Below, in pieces: positions 44,933 to 52,977 of a stretch of DNA of 64,000 nt. How positions within the stretch are numbered: position 1 is the stretch's first letter; the number at the start of each line of letters is the position of its first letter. Made by a program: the position numbers and the translations under genes. Under the pieces are notes generated by a model. The model was not told the origin of the DNA. It saw nothing but the letters and a program-made list of their open reading frames with translations, and ran no database searches. Origin of the DNA: Vampirovibrionales bacterium (GTDB lineage: Bacteria; Cyanobacteriota; Vampirovibrionia; Vampirovibrionales; Vampirovibrionaceae); assembly GCA_029262635.1 (NCBI GenBank), contig JAJCZA010000017.1, positions 62,001-126,000 on the forward strand, given 5' to 3'.

Positions 44933-46084
44933 CACGGTTTTTGACAATGCCGAAGCAAACGCATCCAGTTGCTCTCGGCTATGCACGGCGGAAATAGAAA
45001 TCCGAAGCCGCTCACTTCCTTCCGGTACCGTTGGCGGACGAATACCCTGAACAAAAAAGCCTTGTTGTAAAAGGGCTTCACAAACAGGCATCGTCTGCTG
45101 GCCTAGTATAATAGGAATAATTTGCGAATGGCTTTCCGGTTGACCCTCTAAAATCGGTGCCAAGCAAGATTTAAAATAACGTACGTTATCCCACAAGCAT
45201 TCTTTTAAGCGGCTATCCGACTGGACAATGGTCAGTGCAGCTTCAGCAGTGGCAACCACGGCAGGGGGAAGAGCCGTCGAGTAGATAAACCCTCGAGAAC
45301 GGTTGGTTAATACCTCCATTAACGCTTGAGAACCAGCCACATAGGCACCAAACCCACCCAACGCCTTACTAAAGGTTCCCATGTGGAGTGTCACTCGTTC
45401 CGTTTCCCCTTCAGCTTCCACTAATCCACTGCTCCGTTTATCACCCCATAAACCAGTGGCATGTGCTTCATCTAGCATCACCAAAGCGTTATACTGTTCA
45501 GCAAGATCCAACAAGTGGCCCAACTGACCTTTTAAACTATCACCATCCATGGAAAATACGGTATCCGAGATAATCCATTTCCGTTGATCCGCAGGCACTT
45601 TTCTTAGCCGGGATTCCAAGTTCGTCATATCTAGATGAGCATAGCGTACCAGCCGGGCTCCAGAAAGTAGGCAACCATCCACGAGGCTGGCATGGTTCAA
45701 GCGATCCATAAACACGTAATCCCCTTTACCTAATAGTGCCTGGATAACTCCCACATTGGCCTGATAGCCCGAATTAAAAATTCGGGCCGATTCGGTGCCT
45801 TTAAAGCGAGCAACCGATTCTTCCAGTTGTTTGATGGGTAACGACGTTCCAGAAACCAAACGAGAAGACCCCGACCCGGTCCCATATCGCTGAATTGCTT
45901 CATAAGCGGCCGTCTTCAGCCTTTTATCCTGAGCCAAACCCAAGTAGTGATTGCTACAAAAATCTACAGCCAACTGACCATCAACTCTAACTTGAGGCCA
46001 GTTAGTCGCAGGTTCAACAGTTCGGCAGTAACGAAACCGATCCTGAGCTGTTAATTCTTCGAGTTCGGCTTCATAAGGATTCAT
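44897..46084 (-). CDS. 8-amino-7-oxononanoate synthase-like (BioF/KBL family) PLP enzyme
   Basis: This 395-residue alpha-oxoamine synthase most resembles BioF, which condenses alanine with pimeloyl-thioester in biotin synthesis. The signatures are NHYLGLAQDKRLK, the glycine-rich YGTGSGSSRLVSGTS, ARIFNSGYQANVGVIQALL, HASLVDGCLLSGA and VMLDEAHATGLWG. The PLP lysine is in LHMGTFSKALGGFGAYV. KBL (2-amino-3-ketobutyrate ligase) and serine palmitoyltransferase share these motifs. No bioB, bioD or bioA is nearby, so the assignment rests on motif similarity. Downstream partner genes are the Fe-S carriers, on the same strand. The end overlaps the convergent repeat-protein gene by 36 nt. Confidence 0.85.
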   Translation of the reverse strand: MNPYEAELEELTAQDRFRYCRTVEPATNWPQVRVDGQLAVDFCSNHYLGLAQDKRLKTAAYEAIQRYGTGSGSSRLVSGTSLPIKQLEESVARFKGTESARIFNSGYQANVGVIQALLGKGDYVFMDRLNHASLVDGCLLSGARLVRYAHLDMTNLESRLRKVPADQRKWIISDTVFSMDGDSLKGQLGHLLDLAEQYNALVMLDEAHATGLWGDKRSSGLVEAEGETERVTLHMGTFSKALGGFGAYVAGSQALMEVLTNRSRGFIYSTALPPAVVATAEAALTIVQSDSRLKECLWDNVRYFKSCLAPILEGQPESHSQIIPIILGQQTMPVCEALLQQGFFVQGIRPPTVPEGSERLRISISAVHSREQLDAFASALSKTVLNWVDLNVLTR

Positions 46085-46102
46085 TTTGAATTATCCGCGT
46101 GC

Positions 46103-46342
46103 CTAGGGAACCGCAACCACTTCTGTAATGCCGGGTACCTGCTGTTTAAGCTGTTCTTCAATACCCATTTTCAAGGTATATGTTGAACTTGGACAAGTCC
46201 CACATGCGCCCTGGAGGCGGAGTTGGACCACACCTTCATCGGTTACATCCACGAGCTCCATATCGCCACCATCGGCTTGCAGATAGGGGCGGAGGGCTTC
46301 CAAAACTTCCTGAACTTTCGCTAAATCAATGACCGAACTCAT
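46103..46342 (-). CDS. NifU C-terminal-domain (Nfu-type) Fe-S carrier
   Basis: This 79-residue protein consists of only the Nfu domain. It has [18 protein letters not shown] and the thiol pair in [18 protein letters not shown]. Nfu proteins hold a 4Fe-4S cluster between two monomers through this CxxC and hand it to apoproteins. The gene follows the A-type carrier on the same strand (39 bp) and precedes the bioF-like gene (18 bp), so a three-gene operon is likely. Nfu and A-type carriers often work together in delivery. No scaffold gene (iscU/sufBCD) is present here. Confidence 0.92.
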   Translation of the reverse strand: MSSVIDLAKVQEVLEALRPYLQADGGDMELVDVTDEGVVQLRLQGACGTCPSSTYTLKMGIEEQLKQQVPGITEVVAVP

Positions 46343-46381
46343 CTCTTGTTTACCTTTTTCGTTAATGAATAAATGGTTTCG

Positions 46382-46723
46382 TTAAACACCAAATGACGTA
46401 CCACAACTGCATGTACTGCTGGCGTTCGGGTTAATAAATTTAAAGCCGCCATCAACGAGATCGTCACTAAAATCAATGGTGAGCCCTTGTAAGTATGAGA
46501 CAACCTTGGGATTAACGTAAAAATGGACACCAGAGACCTCGCTCACCATATCTTCTGGCTCTTTGGAATTGCAGGGTGCCATTTTGTATTGCAGACCAGC
46601 GCAACCGCCCCCTTCAACATCTAAGCGAATTGCTGTCTCATCGGGATGCTTCTTTAGTAGCTCGGTTAAGCGCTCGGTCGCTTTTTCGGTAAGATCTACA
46701 ATTTTTTCTGTTGTTTCTACCAC
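46382..46723 (-). CDS. A-type iron-sulfur cluster carrier (IscA/ErpA/SufA family)
   Basis: This 113-residue protein has the A-type core DVEGGGCAGLQYKM, with the first cysteine, and the C-terminal STCSCGTSFGV, with the CxC pair. These three cysteines bind the iron or cluster. The central VDGGFKFINPNAS is typical. GTG at 46723 is the start, with GGAG 8 nt upstream. It is the first gene of the probable operon with Nfu and the BioF-like enzyme, which is a plausible way to supply clusters to radical-SAM steps such as BioB, although that gene is not seen. Confidence 0.94.
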   Translation of the reverse strand: MVETTEKIVDLTEKATERLTELLKKHPDETAIRLDVEGGGCAGLQYKMAPCNSKEPEDMVSEVSGVHFYVNPKVVSYLQGLTIDFSDDLVDGGFKFINPNASSTCSCGTSFGV

Positions 46724-46833
46724 GAAGGAAACTCCAATCTTACAGGCTTTTTATGCCCGTACCTAAAATCATATAAAAGGGCAAAATAACTATACCTTTA
46801 CTTTAACGTAAAGGTTACTATTTTTCAATGGGT

Positions 46834-47646
46834 TTAAATTACGGTTCCGCCGTCAATCACAATGACTTCACCCGTCATATAAGTATTGCGCTCGGACACG
46901 AGGAACACGGCAAACTCAGCCATTTCCTGAGGGGTGCCCAGTCGTCCCTTTGAACACCAGGACTGATAAATATCGAGAAACTGATCCGGTAGTTCGTTAC
47001 CCAGATCGGTATCTAGAATACCCGAGGCAATGCAGTTAACCGTAATACCAAAGGGTGCCGCCTCCCGAGACAAACATTTGGTAAAGCCAATGGCGGCGGC
47101 TTTACCGGTAGAATAATGAACCGATGTAGGTACGGCACGAACCGCAGCGATGGAACTGATGTTCAGGATGTTACCAGATCGCTGGCGCATCATCTGCTTA
47201 AAAAAGGGTTTGGTGATGTAAAACAACCCATTGACGTTAACGTCAATCACATCGAGCCATGATGACTCGCTCATGGTCGCGAAACTATTGCCACGATTAA
47301 GAGCGGCGTTATTCACCAGAATATCCACCCCACCAAATTGCTCGACCACGTCCTTGGCCATATCCCGAATTCCATCCCGGTTTGTCACCGAGACTTTATA
47401 TTTGAGGCCTTTTCGACCCTGTGCTTCAATCCGTTGAAGCGTGTCCGCGGCACCTTCATCTGAGGAATGGTAGTTAAAAGCGACATCCGCGCCTTCCCGG
47501 GCAAAAACTTCGCAAATAGCCTTGCCTAGCCCTCTAGAGCCACCACTAATGAATGCTTTTTTCCCTTTGAGCAATTGAGATGTTGCTTTTCCCGGAGAAG
47601 GGTCGGTTTCCGCTTTATGGGTTATATCCGTGGCTTTTATTGTCAA
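46834..47646 (-). CDS. Short-chain dehydrogenase/reductase, FabG-like
   Basis: This 270-residue NAD(P)-dependent SDR has the cofactor motif FISGGSRGLGKAI, then VNNAALNRGN, ISSIAAVRAVPTSVHYSTGKAAA with the YxxxK catalytic pair, and CIASGILDTDL. The C-terminal GEVIVIDGGTVI is typical of FabG. A preamble of about 25 residues before the Rossmann core is unusual. A canonical FabG is encoded at 56027, so this one may be a paralogue for another hydroxy- or keto-substrate. TTG at 47646 appears to be the start; no ATG is available upstream of the core. Confidence 0.85.
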   Translation of the reverse strand: MTIKATDITHKAETDPSPGKATSQLLKGKKAFISGGSRGLGKAICEVFAREGADVAFNYHSSDEGAADTLQRIEAQGRKGLKYKVSVTNRDGIRDMAKDVVEQFGGVDILVNNAALNRGNSFATMSESSWLDVIDVNVNGLFYITKPFFKQMMRQRSGNILNISSIAAVRAVPTSVHYSTGKAAAIGFTKCLSREAAPFGITVNCIASGILDTDLGNELPDQFLDIYQSWCSKGRLGTPQEMAEFAVFLVSERNTYMTGEVIVIDGGTVI

Positions 47647-47688
47647 CGTTTTGAAACCTGCTATCTTTGAAACGGGTATAGGAACTGT

Positions 47689-48843
47689 CTAAACGCGAGT
47701 TTGAAGGGTTCCCAGAATCTGCTTTGCAATCAAATCGGAGGCACCGGGCTTACCAAAGTTGAGTGCGGACTGACGCATCATATCACAGTGTTCGGGAGAA
47801 GCAAGCAGGGATTTCACAACCGGTATAATCTCATCAGGGCGTTTTAAAAGAATGCCAGCGCCTGAAGACTCAACAAACTCAGTTGTTCTGGCTTCTTGAG
47901 GCATGGGAGGCGTTATAGAGTCTACCAGAATCGGCAATTGACATGCCAACGCCTCGAAAGTTGTGAGTCCTCCAAGCTTTGAAACCATCACATCCGAAGC
48001 ATTCATCACTTGATCAACTTGAGCGGTGTATCCTAAAACCAAGCTCTTAAAAGGGGCCTTTCGAGCAATCGCCTCCGCCTGTGCCTGTAGCTTTTTATTA
48101 TGGCCCGCAAGGAAAACCGTTTGTATGTCTAAGCTGGATTCCGCCAACACTTCATACAAGGCAGGTACATTTCCTCCACCAATCCAGCCGGCATTTAAAA
48201 ACACCGTAAATTTTTCTGGATCAAGTCCCAATTCAGTCCGAAGCCGTCTTTTCTCACCATCTGAAGCGGGTTTAAATCGAGAGTGTACCGGCATACCAGC
48301 AACTTGAATTCGTTCTGCTGGTACACGGTAATCAACCAGCTGTTGTGCCGCATCTTCTGTCGCTACAAAATAATGAGTTACGTCGTCACAGGCCCAACCT
48401 TTCCAAAAACCGTAGCAGGGATCCGTCACAACGGTAACTAGCGGAATTTTTTCCAGAAGGCCTAATTTTCGGAGTACTTTGGCAAACAAATGCTGGGTCA
48501 TTGGATGAACAGAGATAATCACATCCGGTGTCGCCCGTTCCACCACTTTTAAGCTATAACGCAAAGCGCTTTTAATAATCAGCTTTGACTCGTTGGGTTT
48601 AAAATGTTGGATAAACCAGTAATAATACTGCATTAAGTCTTGATGATGACGAAGCAGGTAATTATATAAGTCTGAGAAATTTCGGGTCAAAAGGCTGGCT
48701 TCTTCAAGAACCTGAGCAATTTTAACAAACGCTTGTTCCGGGCTTAAGTTTTGGAAGCTGTTTTCCAATGCATGAGCAGCGCTCCGGTGTCCACCACCTG
48801 TGTTCGAGCTCAAAATTAAAATATTGTTCTGCGCTGAGGCCAT
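47689..48843 (-). CDS. Family 28-type glycosyltransferase (diacylglycerol/MGDG synthase-like)
   Basis: This protein of about 384 residues has a GT-B fold. ILILSSNTGGGHRSAAHALENSF is the GT28 N-terminal signature shared by monogalactosyl- and glucosyl-diacylglycerol synthases. The middle has ITPDVIISVHPMTQHLFAKVL and LVTVVTDPCYGFWKGWACDDVTHYFVATE. The C-terminal half carries NAGWIGGGNVPALYEVLAE and KLGGLTTFEALACQLPILV, with the nucleotide-binding GGLTT. A glycolipid product is therefore likely. The start is uncertain: the ATG at 48843 is taken; a GTG at 48861 lies directly after GGAA. Confidence 0.8.
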   Translation of the reverse strand: MASAQNNILILSSNTGGGHRSAAHALENSFQNLSPEQAFVKIAQVLEEASLLTRNFSDLYNYLLRHHQDLMQYYYWFIQHFKPNESKLIIKSALRYSLKVVERATPDVIISVHPMTQHLFAKVLRKLGLLEKIPLVTVVTDPCYGFWKGWACDDVTHYFVATEDAAQQLVDYRVPAERIQVAGMPVHSRFKPASDGEKRRLRTELGLDPEKFTVFLNAGWIGGGNVPALYEVLAESSLDIQTVFLAGHNKKLQAQAEAIARKAPFKSLVLGYTAQVDQVMNASDVMVSKLGGLTTFEALACQLPILVDSITPPMPQEARTTEFVESSGAGILLKRPDEIIPVVKSLLASPEHCDMMRQSALNFGKPGASDLIAKQILGTLQTRV

Positions 48844-48933
48844 AATGAATGCGCGAGTCACTTCCTATCTGCTGATCCCTGATCCGGTTTAACCCAAATC
48901 CCATGTCATATAATTATCCCTGAAACATAATTT

Positions 48934-50013
48934 TTACTCTACAGAATGAGCCTGATCTTTCAACAACATCTCAACCTGTGTACTTATTCGCTTAAAAATC
49001 GTTTGGGCCGATGCCATCTTATAATACGTTGCCATGGCCCCTAATGTTTTTAAGGTAAACGAGTCGCTCGGTAGAATCTCATTAGACTCATGGGTTAAAT
49101 CGGAATTTTTGAGTACTTTTTTAGGGGTCTCATGGGATTCAAACGCCTTTCTATCGAGTCCTATTTTAAAAATAACCTCCTCCAGAGTTAATTTTATCTG
49201 CTTTATCTCGCTTTTATTAAGATGCTTTGATTCGAGAAGGCTTGGCAAGACCGAAAACGCAATTCGGCGATAAGCGTTGAGTAACTCTAAACGCTCAACA
49301 GGGTTTGCTGAGGTTTTTTCGGTGGTCGAAACAACTCTATGAGCGCTTAGGATAGATTGAATCACGATTTGGGTTGAACCGTTTCCTCCCGCTAGCCGGA
49401 TTGGAGAAGGTGTTTCAATATCAAAGACAGACCCAGTCGTATAATTTTTACCGTAACCCTCAAGAACCCCACGGCATAGCTTGCCTAGAATCTGTTGCAG
49501 AAGCCGTTCGTCAACCCCATTAAAGGACTCCAGTGCGAGAGTCAGTTTTTTTATCAAATTATCAAAGAAAATACCATTACTAACAATCAAAAAGCAGGGT
49601 ACAAGTTCGTCAACCGGGTTTACTTTTTTAAGGAAAAAACCCAGTGAAAACATTTTTTCCATATGATTTAAAAATTCTTCGGCAAAATATTCTAGGTGGG
49701 TCGCATCCATAAGGCAGATAACGACATTAGGCAGTTTTCCCCGGTAAAATGAATCCGAGAACCCATTAAAAAAGCGGCCTTTGATCTCAAAAGGTACGGC
49801 TTTCTTCTTGCCTGGTTCAAGAACAGAAATTTGAGGCTTTCCTTTAAGCGCTAACGTGCTCTTATGATCTTTAATCCCTAGAAGCACATCTGCATAATCA
49901 TTATACAGATAGGACACAGCCAGATTGGTCAGAGGATAGACACCCAGCGTACCAACTTGAACTATCGGCTTAGGCAACTCTTCTCTGTCTTTTTTTGAAA
50001 CTCGAGGGGCCAT
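48934..50013 (-). CDS. Hypothetical protein, possible Rossmann-like fold
   Basis: This 359-residue protein has no domain I recognise. The N-terminal part contains VQVGTLGVYPLTNLAVSYLY and later VVICLMDATHLEYFAEEFL, then PCFLIVSNGIFFDNLIKKL. These alternating strands and helices suggest a nucleotide-type fold, perhaps related to ketopantoate or similar reductases, but this is weak. The GxGxxG pattern is imperfect (GTLGVY). The C-terminal half is helical and polar, with RIAFSVLPSLLESKHLNKSEIKQIK. AAGGA lies 4 nt before the ATG. It is next to smpB on the same strand, separated by 35 bp, and may share its transcript. Confidence 0.55.
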   Translation of the reverse strand: MAPRVSKKDREELPKPIVQVGTLGVYPLTNLAVSYLYNDYADVLLGIKDHKSTLALKGKPQISVLEPGKKKAVPFEIKGRFFNGFSDSFYRGKLPNVVICLMDATHLEYFAEEFLNHMEKMFSLGFFLKKVNPVDELVPCFLIVSNGIFFDNLIKKLTLALESFNGVDERLLQQILGKLCRGVLEGYGKNYTTGSVFDIETPSPIRLAGGNGSTQIVIQSILSAHRVVSTTEKTSANPVERLELLNAYRRIAFSVLPSLLESKHLNKSEIKQIKLTLEEVIFKIGLDRKAFESHETPKKVLKNSDLTHESNEILPSDSFTLKTLGAMATYYKMASAQTIFKRISTQVEMLLKDQAHSVE

Positions 50014-50048
50014 CTAATCCTTAAAACCTCGCTCTAATCAATGGACTT

Positions 50049-50543
50049 TTAATAATTAACCTGTTTTTTGGCGCGATCCATTTCTCGTTGATGTGTTCGT
50101 TCAGTCAATGTGGCCCGCTTATCATGGGTCTTTTTACCAAGACAAAGACCTAACGAGACCTTCACCCAGCATTTTGAAAAAAAGAGCTTGAGTGGCACCA
50201 ACGTATAGTTAGACTTTTTCATCTTATCTATCAGTTTACGGATTTCTTGCCGGGTGAGCAAGAGCTTTCGCGTTCGTTCAGGCTCATGGTTATAATGAGT
50301 ACCTTGTTCATAAGGAGCAATACTCATTCCCATTAAAAAAACCTCGCCGTCTTTGATTCGGGCAAAGCTCTGACCCAACACGGCCCCGCTTTGGCGCAAG
50401 GACTTAATTTCGGTTCCGGTCAGCACAATGCCTGCCACGTAAGTCTCTTCCACGATAAAATCGTGGTAAGCCTTTTTGTTTGAGGCAATAAGGGAGGAGG
50501 ACTTCCCCTTTCTCTTGGATTGCTTTTTCGACGAGTCAGCCAT
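50049..50543 (-). CDS. smpB: SsrA-binding protein
   Basis: SmpB (164 residues) binds tmRNA and brings it to stalled ribosomes. Visible signatures are KKAYHDFIVEETYVAGIVLTGTEIKSLRQSG, SIAPYEQGTHYNHEPERTRKLLL and the C-terminal GKKTHDKRATLTERTHQREMDRAKK. An in-frame upstream extension would add about 70 residues of hydrophobic sequence unlike SmpB. The ATG at 50543 (MADSSKKQSKRK) is therefore preferred, because it gives the normal basic N-terminus and length. It is divergent from the GNAT gene at 50715. tmRNA (ssrA) itself was not found in this window. Confidence 0.93.
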   Translation of the reverse strand: MADSSKKQSKRKGKSSSLIASNKKAYHDFIVEETYVAGIVLTGTEIKSLRQSGAVLGQSFARIKDGEVFLMGMSIAPYEQGTHYNHEPERTRKLLLTRQEIRKLIDKMKKSNYTLVPLKLFFSKCWVKVSLGLCLGKKTHDKRATLTERTHQREMDRAKKQVNY

Positions 50544-50666
50544 AATACTTATCAGTTTAACAAGAGTTTGTTGGTTTTCTAAGCTCGAAAGGTAAACAAA
50601 TACGCAAACCAGTGGAATTTTCCAAAGAATTCTCCACGTCTTGTCAAGGTGCGATACCAAAAAGAG

Positions 50667-50672
50667 TATAAT
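50667..50672 (+). promoter_or_regulatory. -10 element of the GNAT-like gene
   Basis: A perfect TATAAT lies 43 nt before the ATG at 50715. TTGTCA lies upstream, but with 20 bp spacing, so the -35 is questionable. Confidence 0.4.
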
Positions 50673-50714
50673 AAACAGAACGTTAAACGGCCTGAAATTA
50701 GATGACCCACACCA

Positions 50715-51737
50715 ATGATTAAAATACAAACCATGGGAACCAAGGAACTCAAACAAGTCCTTAGCCTGTTAGAGCGCTTTACGGAAGAGGGGTTTGAGTA
50801 CGGCATGTTGGCACATTTTCGCCAGCTTTACGCCCCTCTGCAGTGGATTAGTCAGGCTCTTCCGCCTCGATGGCAATTTGTTCCTGCCATTTACGTCGTT
50901 GTTTCCAAGGAACAGTCTCAGGAAAAGGTATTGGGCCTTATTTGGCTGAATAAAGACGGCAAAAAACACAACCGCTGGCGCATTGAGCAACTTATTATTG
51001 ATCCCGAAGAGTTTTCCTTTGATGTCGGTGCCCAGTTAATTAGCTATGTAACCAATCGTTATGGCGCTGAAGGGGTTCAAACGTTTTTGGCCACGGTTCG
51101 AAATCAATATGAGCAAGCCCTGTCTCTTTTAAAATCTTCTGGTTTCCGTCATGTAACCCGGCTTCATTACTTTTCTCACGAGAATCCAACGGCTTTATCA
51201 TCAGAAAAACCGAATATTAGAGGGCTTAGAGAAGCTTCGGCACAAGACCGTTTTCGGTTAAAAGAGCTTTATCATAGTGCCCTTCCCACGGATAAGCGGG
51301 TGTCTCTTGAAAAAAGTCATCGGGATTTTAACCCCTCCCTTCTTGAAACGTTTACGAACCATCTGAAAGGTATCTTCATCAAACGTTGGGTGGTTGAGGA
51401 TCGGCTTCATGATACGCTATTGGGTAGCATTTTAATTTATACGGAGAACTATAAAGACTTCCATCTGGAACTTATTCTCAGCCCCGCCTGGGAAGACGGC
51501 TTTGAAGATTTACTGCGTTTTGGTAATTACACTATTCTTCAACAAACGGCAAATGCCCGTATCCTTATGGAGGTTTATGCCTTTAATGCCAACCAGCTTC
51601 AATGTCTGGAGGGGTTAGGTTTTTCACGGCTTTATGACGCTGAGCTCTTGGTAAAGGATTACTGGATCCCTCTTAAAGATCAGGAAAAACGGGATTCCCC
51701 CGTTCTTCTATTTGACGGCAAACCTTCGACCGCTTAA
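50715..51737 (+). CDS. GNAT-like acyltransferase
   Basis: This 340-residue protein has two consecutive GNAT-type segments. In the first, RIEQLIIDPEEFSFDVGAQLISYVTNRYGAEGVQTFLATV resembles the acetyl-CoA-binding strand-helix. The second covers RGLREASAQDRFRLKELYHSALP. It then runs through LLGSILIYTENYKDFHLELILSPAWED to ANQLQCLEGLGFSRLYDAELLVK. Double-GNAT proteins include mycothiol synthase-like and other acyltransferases. No substrate is suggested by the neighbours, so this is only a fold assignment. It is divergent from smpB and convergent with the HU gene, with a terminator-like hairpin between. Confidence 0.65.
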   Translation: MIKIQTMGTKELKQVLSLLERFTEEGFEYGMLAHFRQLYAPLQWISQALPPRWQFVPAIYVVVSKEQSQEKVLGLIWLNKDGKKHNRWRIEQLIIDPEEFSFDVGAQLISYVTNRYGAEGVQTFLATVRNQYEQALSLLKSSGFRHVTRLHYFSHENPTALSSEKPNIRGLREASAQDRFRLKELYHSALPTDKRVSLEKSHRDFNPSLLETFTNHLKGIFIKRWVVEDRLHDTLLGSILIYTENYKDFHLELILSPAWEDGFEDLLRFGNYTILQQTANARILMEVYAFNANQLQCLEGLGFSRLYDAELLVKDYWIPLKDQEKRDSPVLLFDGKPSTA

Positions 51738-51742
51738 GGAAA

Positions 51743-51780
51743 CAAAAATTAGCGGGTGCCAGATCAACTGACACCCGCTA
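51743..51780 (-). terminator. Intrinsic terminator of the HU gene
   Basis: A 13-bp stem (51750-51762 with 51768-51780) holds one G-U pair when read on the minus strand and is followed there by AATTTTTG. On the plus strand the same position is a C-A mismatch and no T-run follows, so it serves the HU gene, whose stop lies 25 bp away. Confidence 0.8.
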
Positions 51781-51804
51781 GGGTTAGATATTTAAAAAGC
51801 TAAA

Positions 51805-52083
51805 TTACTTTTTAGCCACCATTTCCTTGAATTTTTTACCGGCAGAGAATGCAGGTACCGTTTTTGCCGCAATTTTAAGTGGTTTGCCATTTTGCGGGTT
51901 GCGCCCAGTTCGAGCGGCACGCTTACGGGGCTCAAAGGTTCCAAAGCCAACCAGGGTCACTTTTTTGCCTTTAGAGACTGTTTTTTGAATGGTCGCAACG
52001 GTTTGAGTAATGATCTCACCGACGCTTTTTTGTGAATGCTTTGTTTTCTTTGCAACTTCTTGAATTAACTCTTCTTTATTCAC
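51805..52083 (-). CDS. HU-type DNA-binding protein
   Basis: HU is a dimeric nucleoid protein that bends DNA. This 92-residue protein has the typical start MNKEELIQEVAKKTKHSQK and VTLVGFGTFEPRKRAARTGRNPQNGKPLKI, which forms the beta-arm with the conserved proline. FSAGKKFKEMV closes the fold. GTG at 52083 is the start, with GGAGG 9 nt upstream. It has its own strong terminator and a single gene unit. No IHF-specific partner gene is near, so HU is the best call. It should be abundant and abut many genes. Confidence 0.95.
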   Translation of the reverse strand: MNKEELIQEVAKKTKHSQKSVGEIITQTVATIQKTVSKGKKVTLVGFGTFEPRKRAARTGRNPQNGKPLKIAAKTVPAFSAGKKFKEMVAKK

Positions 52084-52306
52084 GAAAGGAATCCTCCATC
52101 CTATAACCTAGTATGTTACAAGCTTCTAATCTCTCCTCACTTGAAGCAAGGCTCAAATCAAAGCTTACGAAGGAATTATACTTTTGAAATTAAAATGGGG
52201 GAAGACTAAAAGAGAAAATAAGGGTCACCTAATGGATCCTTCGTCGATGTAAAAGTAGGGAGTAACCCCTATTTTTTAAAGGGCTTTAGCAGGTCACCGT
52301 TCCAAG

Positions 52307-52894
52307 TTATTCAATGGCTTCTAAGGCGGCTTGGTAGCAAGAGGTCAGCTCGTCATTAACGATACAAACATCAAATTGTTCTCGTACGGCCATTTCTTTT
52401 TCCGCAATACGCATGCGTGAGTCAATGTCCGCTTTCGTATTGGTTCCTCGTCCGGCCAGCCGCTCTCGAAGGATGCTCATGGAAGGCGGCACCAGAAAAA
52501 TTAGTCGAGCCTCATCTGGAAATTGACGCTTCACCTCCAGTGCGCCTTGAGTCTCGATCTCAAGTAACACATCTTTTCCCCCTTCAAGCTGTTTTTCTAC
52601 ATAAAATCGAGGGGTTCCATAATAACAATCGTTATATTCCGCATATTCCAGCATATCGCCCGACTGAACGATACGCTCAAACTCACCCCGTGTCAGAAAA
52701 AAATACGATTGGCCGTGTACTTCTCCGGGTCGTTTTGAACGGGTTGTGGCTGAAATAGATAAACACACGTGGGGCAACCCATGAAGTAGCTTTTTGCAAA
52801 GCGTTCCCTTTCCGACGCCGGACGGTCCCGAAATCACTATAAGGCGTCCTCGTTTCGGCCTGTTTTCTGTTTTCCGTACTTCACCCTGTGGCAT
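52307..52894 (-). CDS. gmk: Guanylate kinase
   Basis: Gmk phosphorylates GMP to GDP. The 195-residue protein has Walker A ISGPSGVGKGTLCKKLL, the GMP-binding region SISATTRSKRPGEVHGQSYFFLTRGEFE, and ETQGALEVKRQFPDEARLIFLVPPS. The lid-region RLAGRGTNTKADID then IAEKEM complete it. AAAGG lies about 8 nt before the ATG. It is divergent from the REC-kinase gene (83 bp). The extra N-terminal 16 residues before the P-loop are hydrophilic. In many bacteria rpoZ follows gmk; no such gene is seen here. Confidence 0.95.
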   Translation of the reverse strand: MPQGEVRKTENRPKRGRLIVISGPSGVGKGTLCKKLLHGLPHVCLSISATTRSKRPGEVHGQSYFFLTRGEFERIVQSGDMLEYAEYNDCYYGTPRFYVEKQLEGGKDVLLEIETQGALEVKRQFPDEARLIFLVPPSMSILRERLAGRGTNTKADIDSRMRIAEKEMAVREQFDVCIVNDELTSCYQAALEAIE

Positions 52895-52947
52895 CGTGTT
52901 GGCCTTTCTCCAAATTTTTTCTTTCTTCTCCTCTAATGGGTTCTCGA

Positions 52948-52953
52948 TATAAT
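52948..52953 (+). promoter_or_regulatory. -10 element of the REC-PAS-kinase gene
   Basis: TATAAT ends 24 nt before the TTG start at 52978, and AAAGGA lies between, 7 nt before the start. The -35 is not obvious. Confidence 0.45.
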
Positions 52954-52977
52954 GATATTAATTGAAAGGATACAACC

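Noticed and set aside
50544-50756. Longer smpB with about 70 extra N-terminal residues
   Set aside because: The extension overlaps the divergent gene and does not resemble SmpB; the internal ATG gives the normal length.
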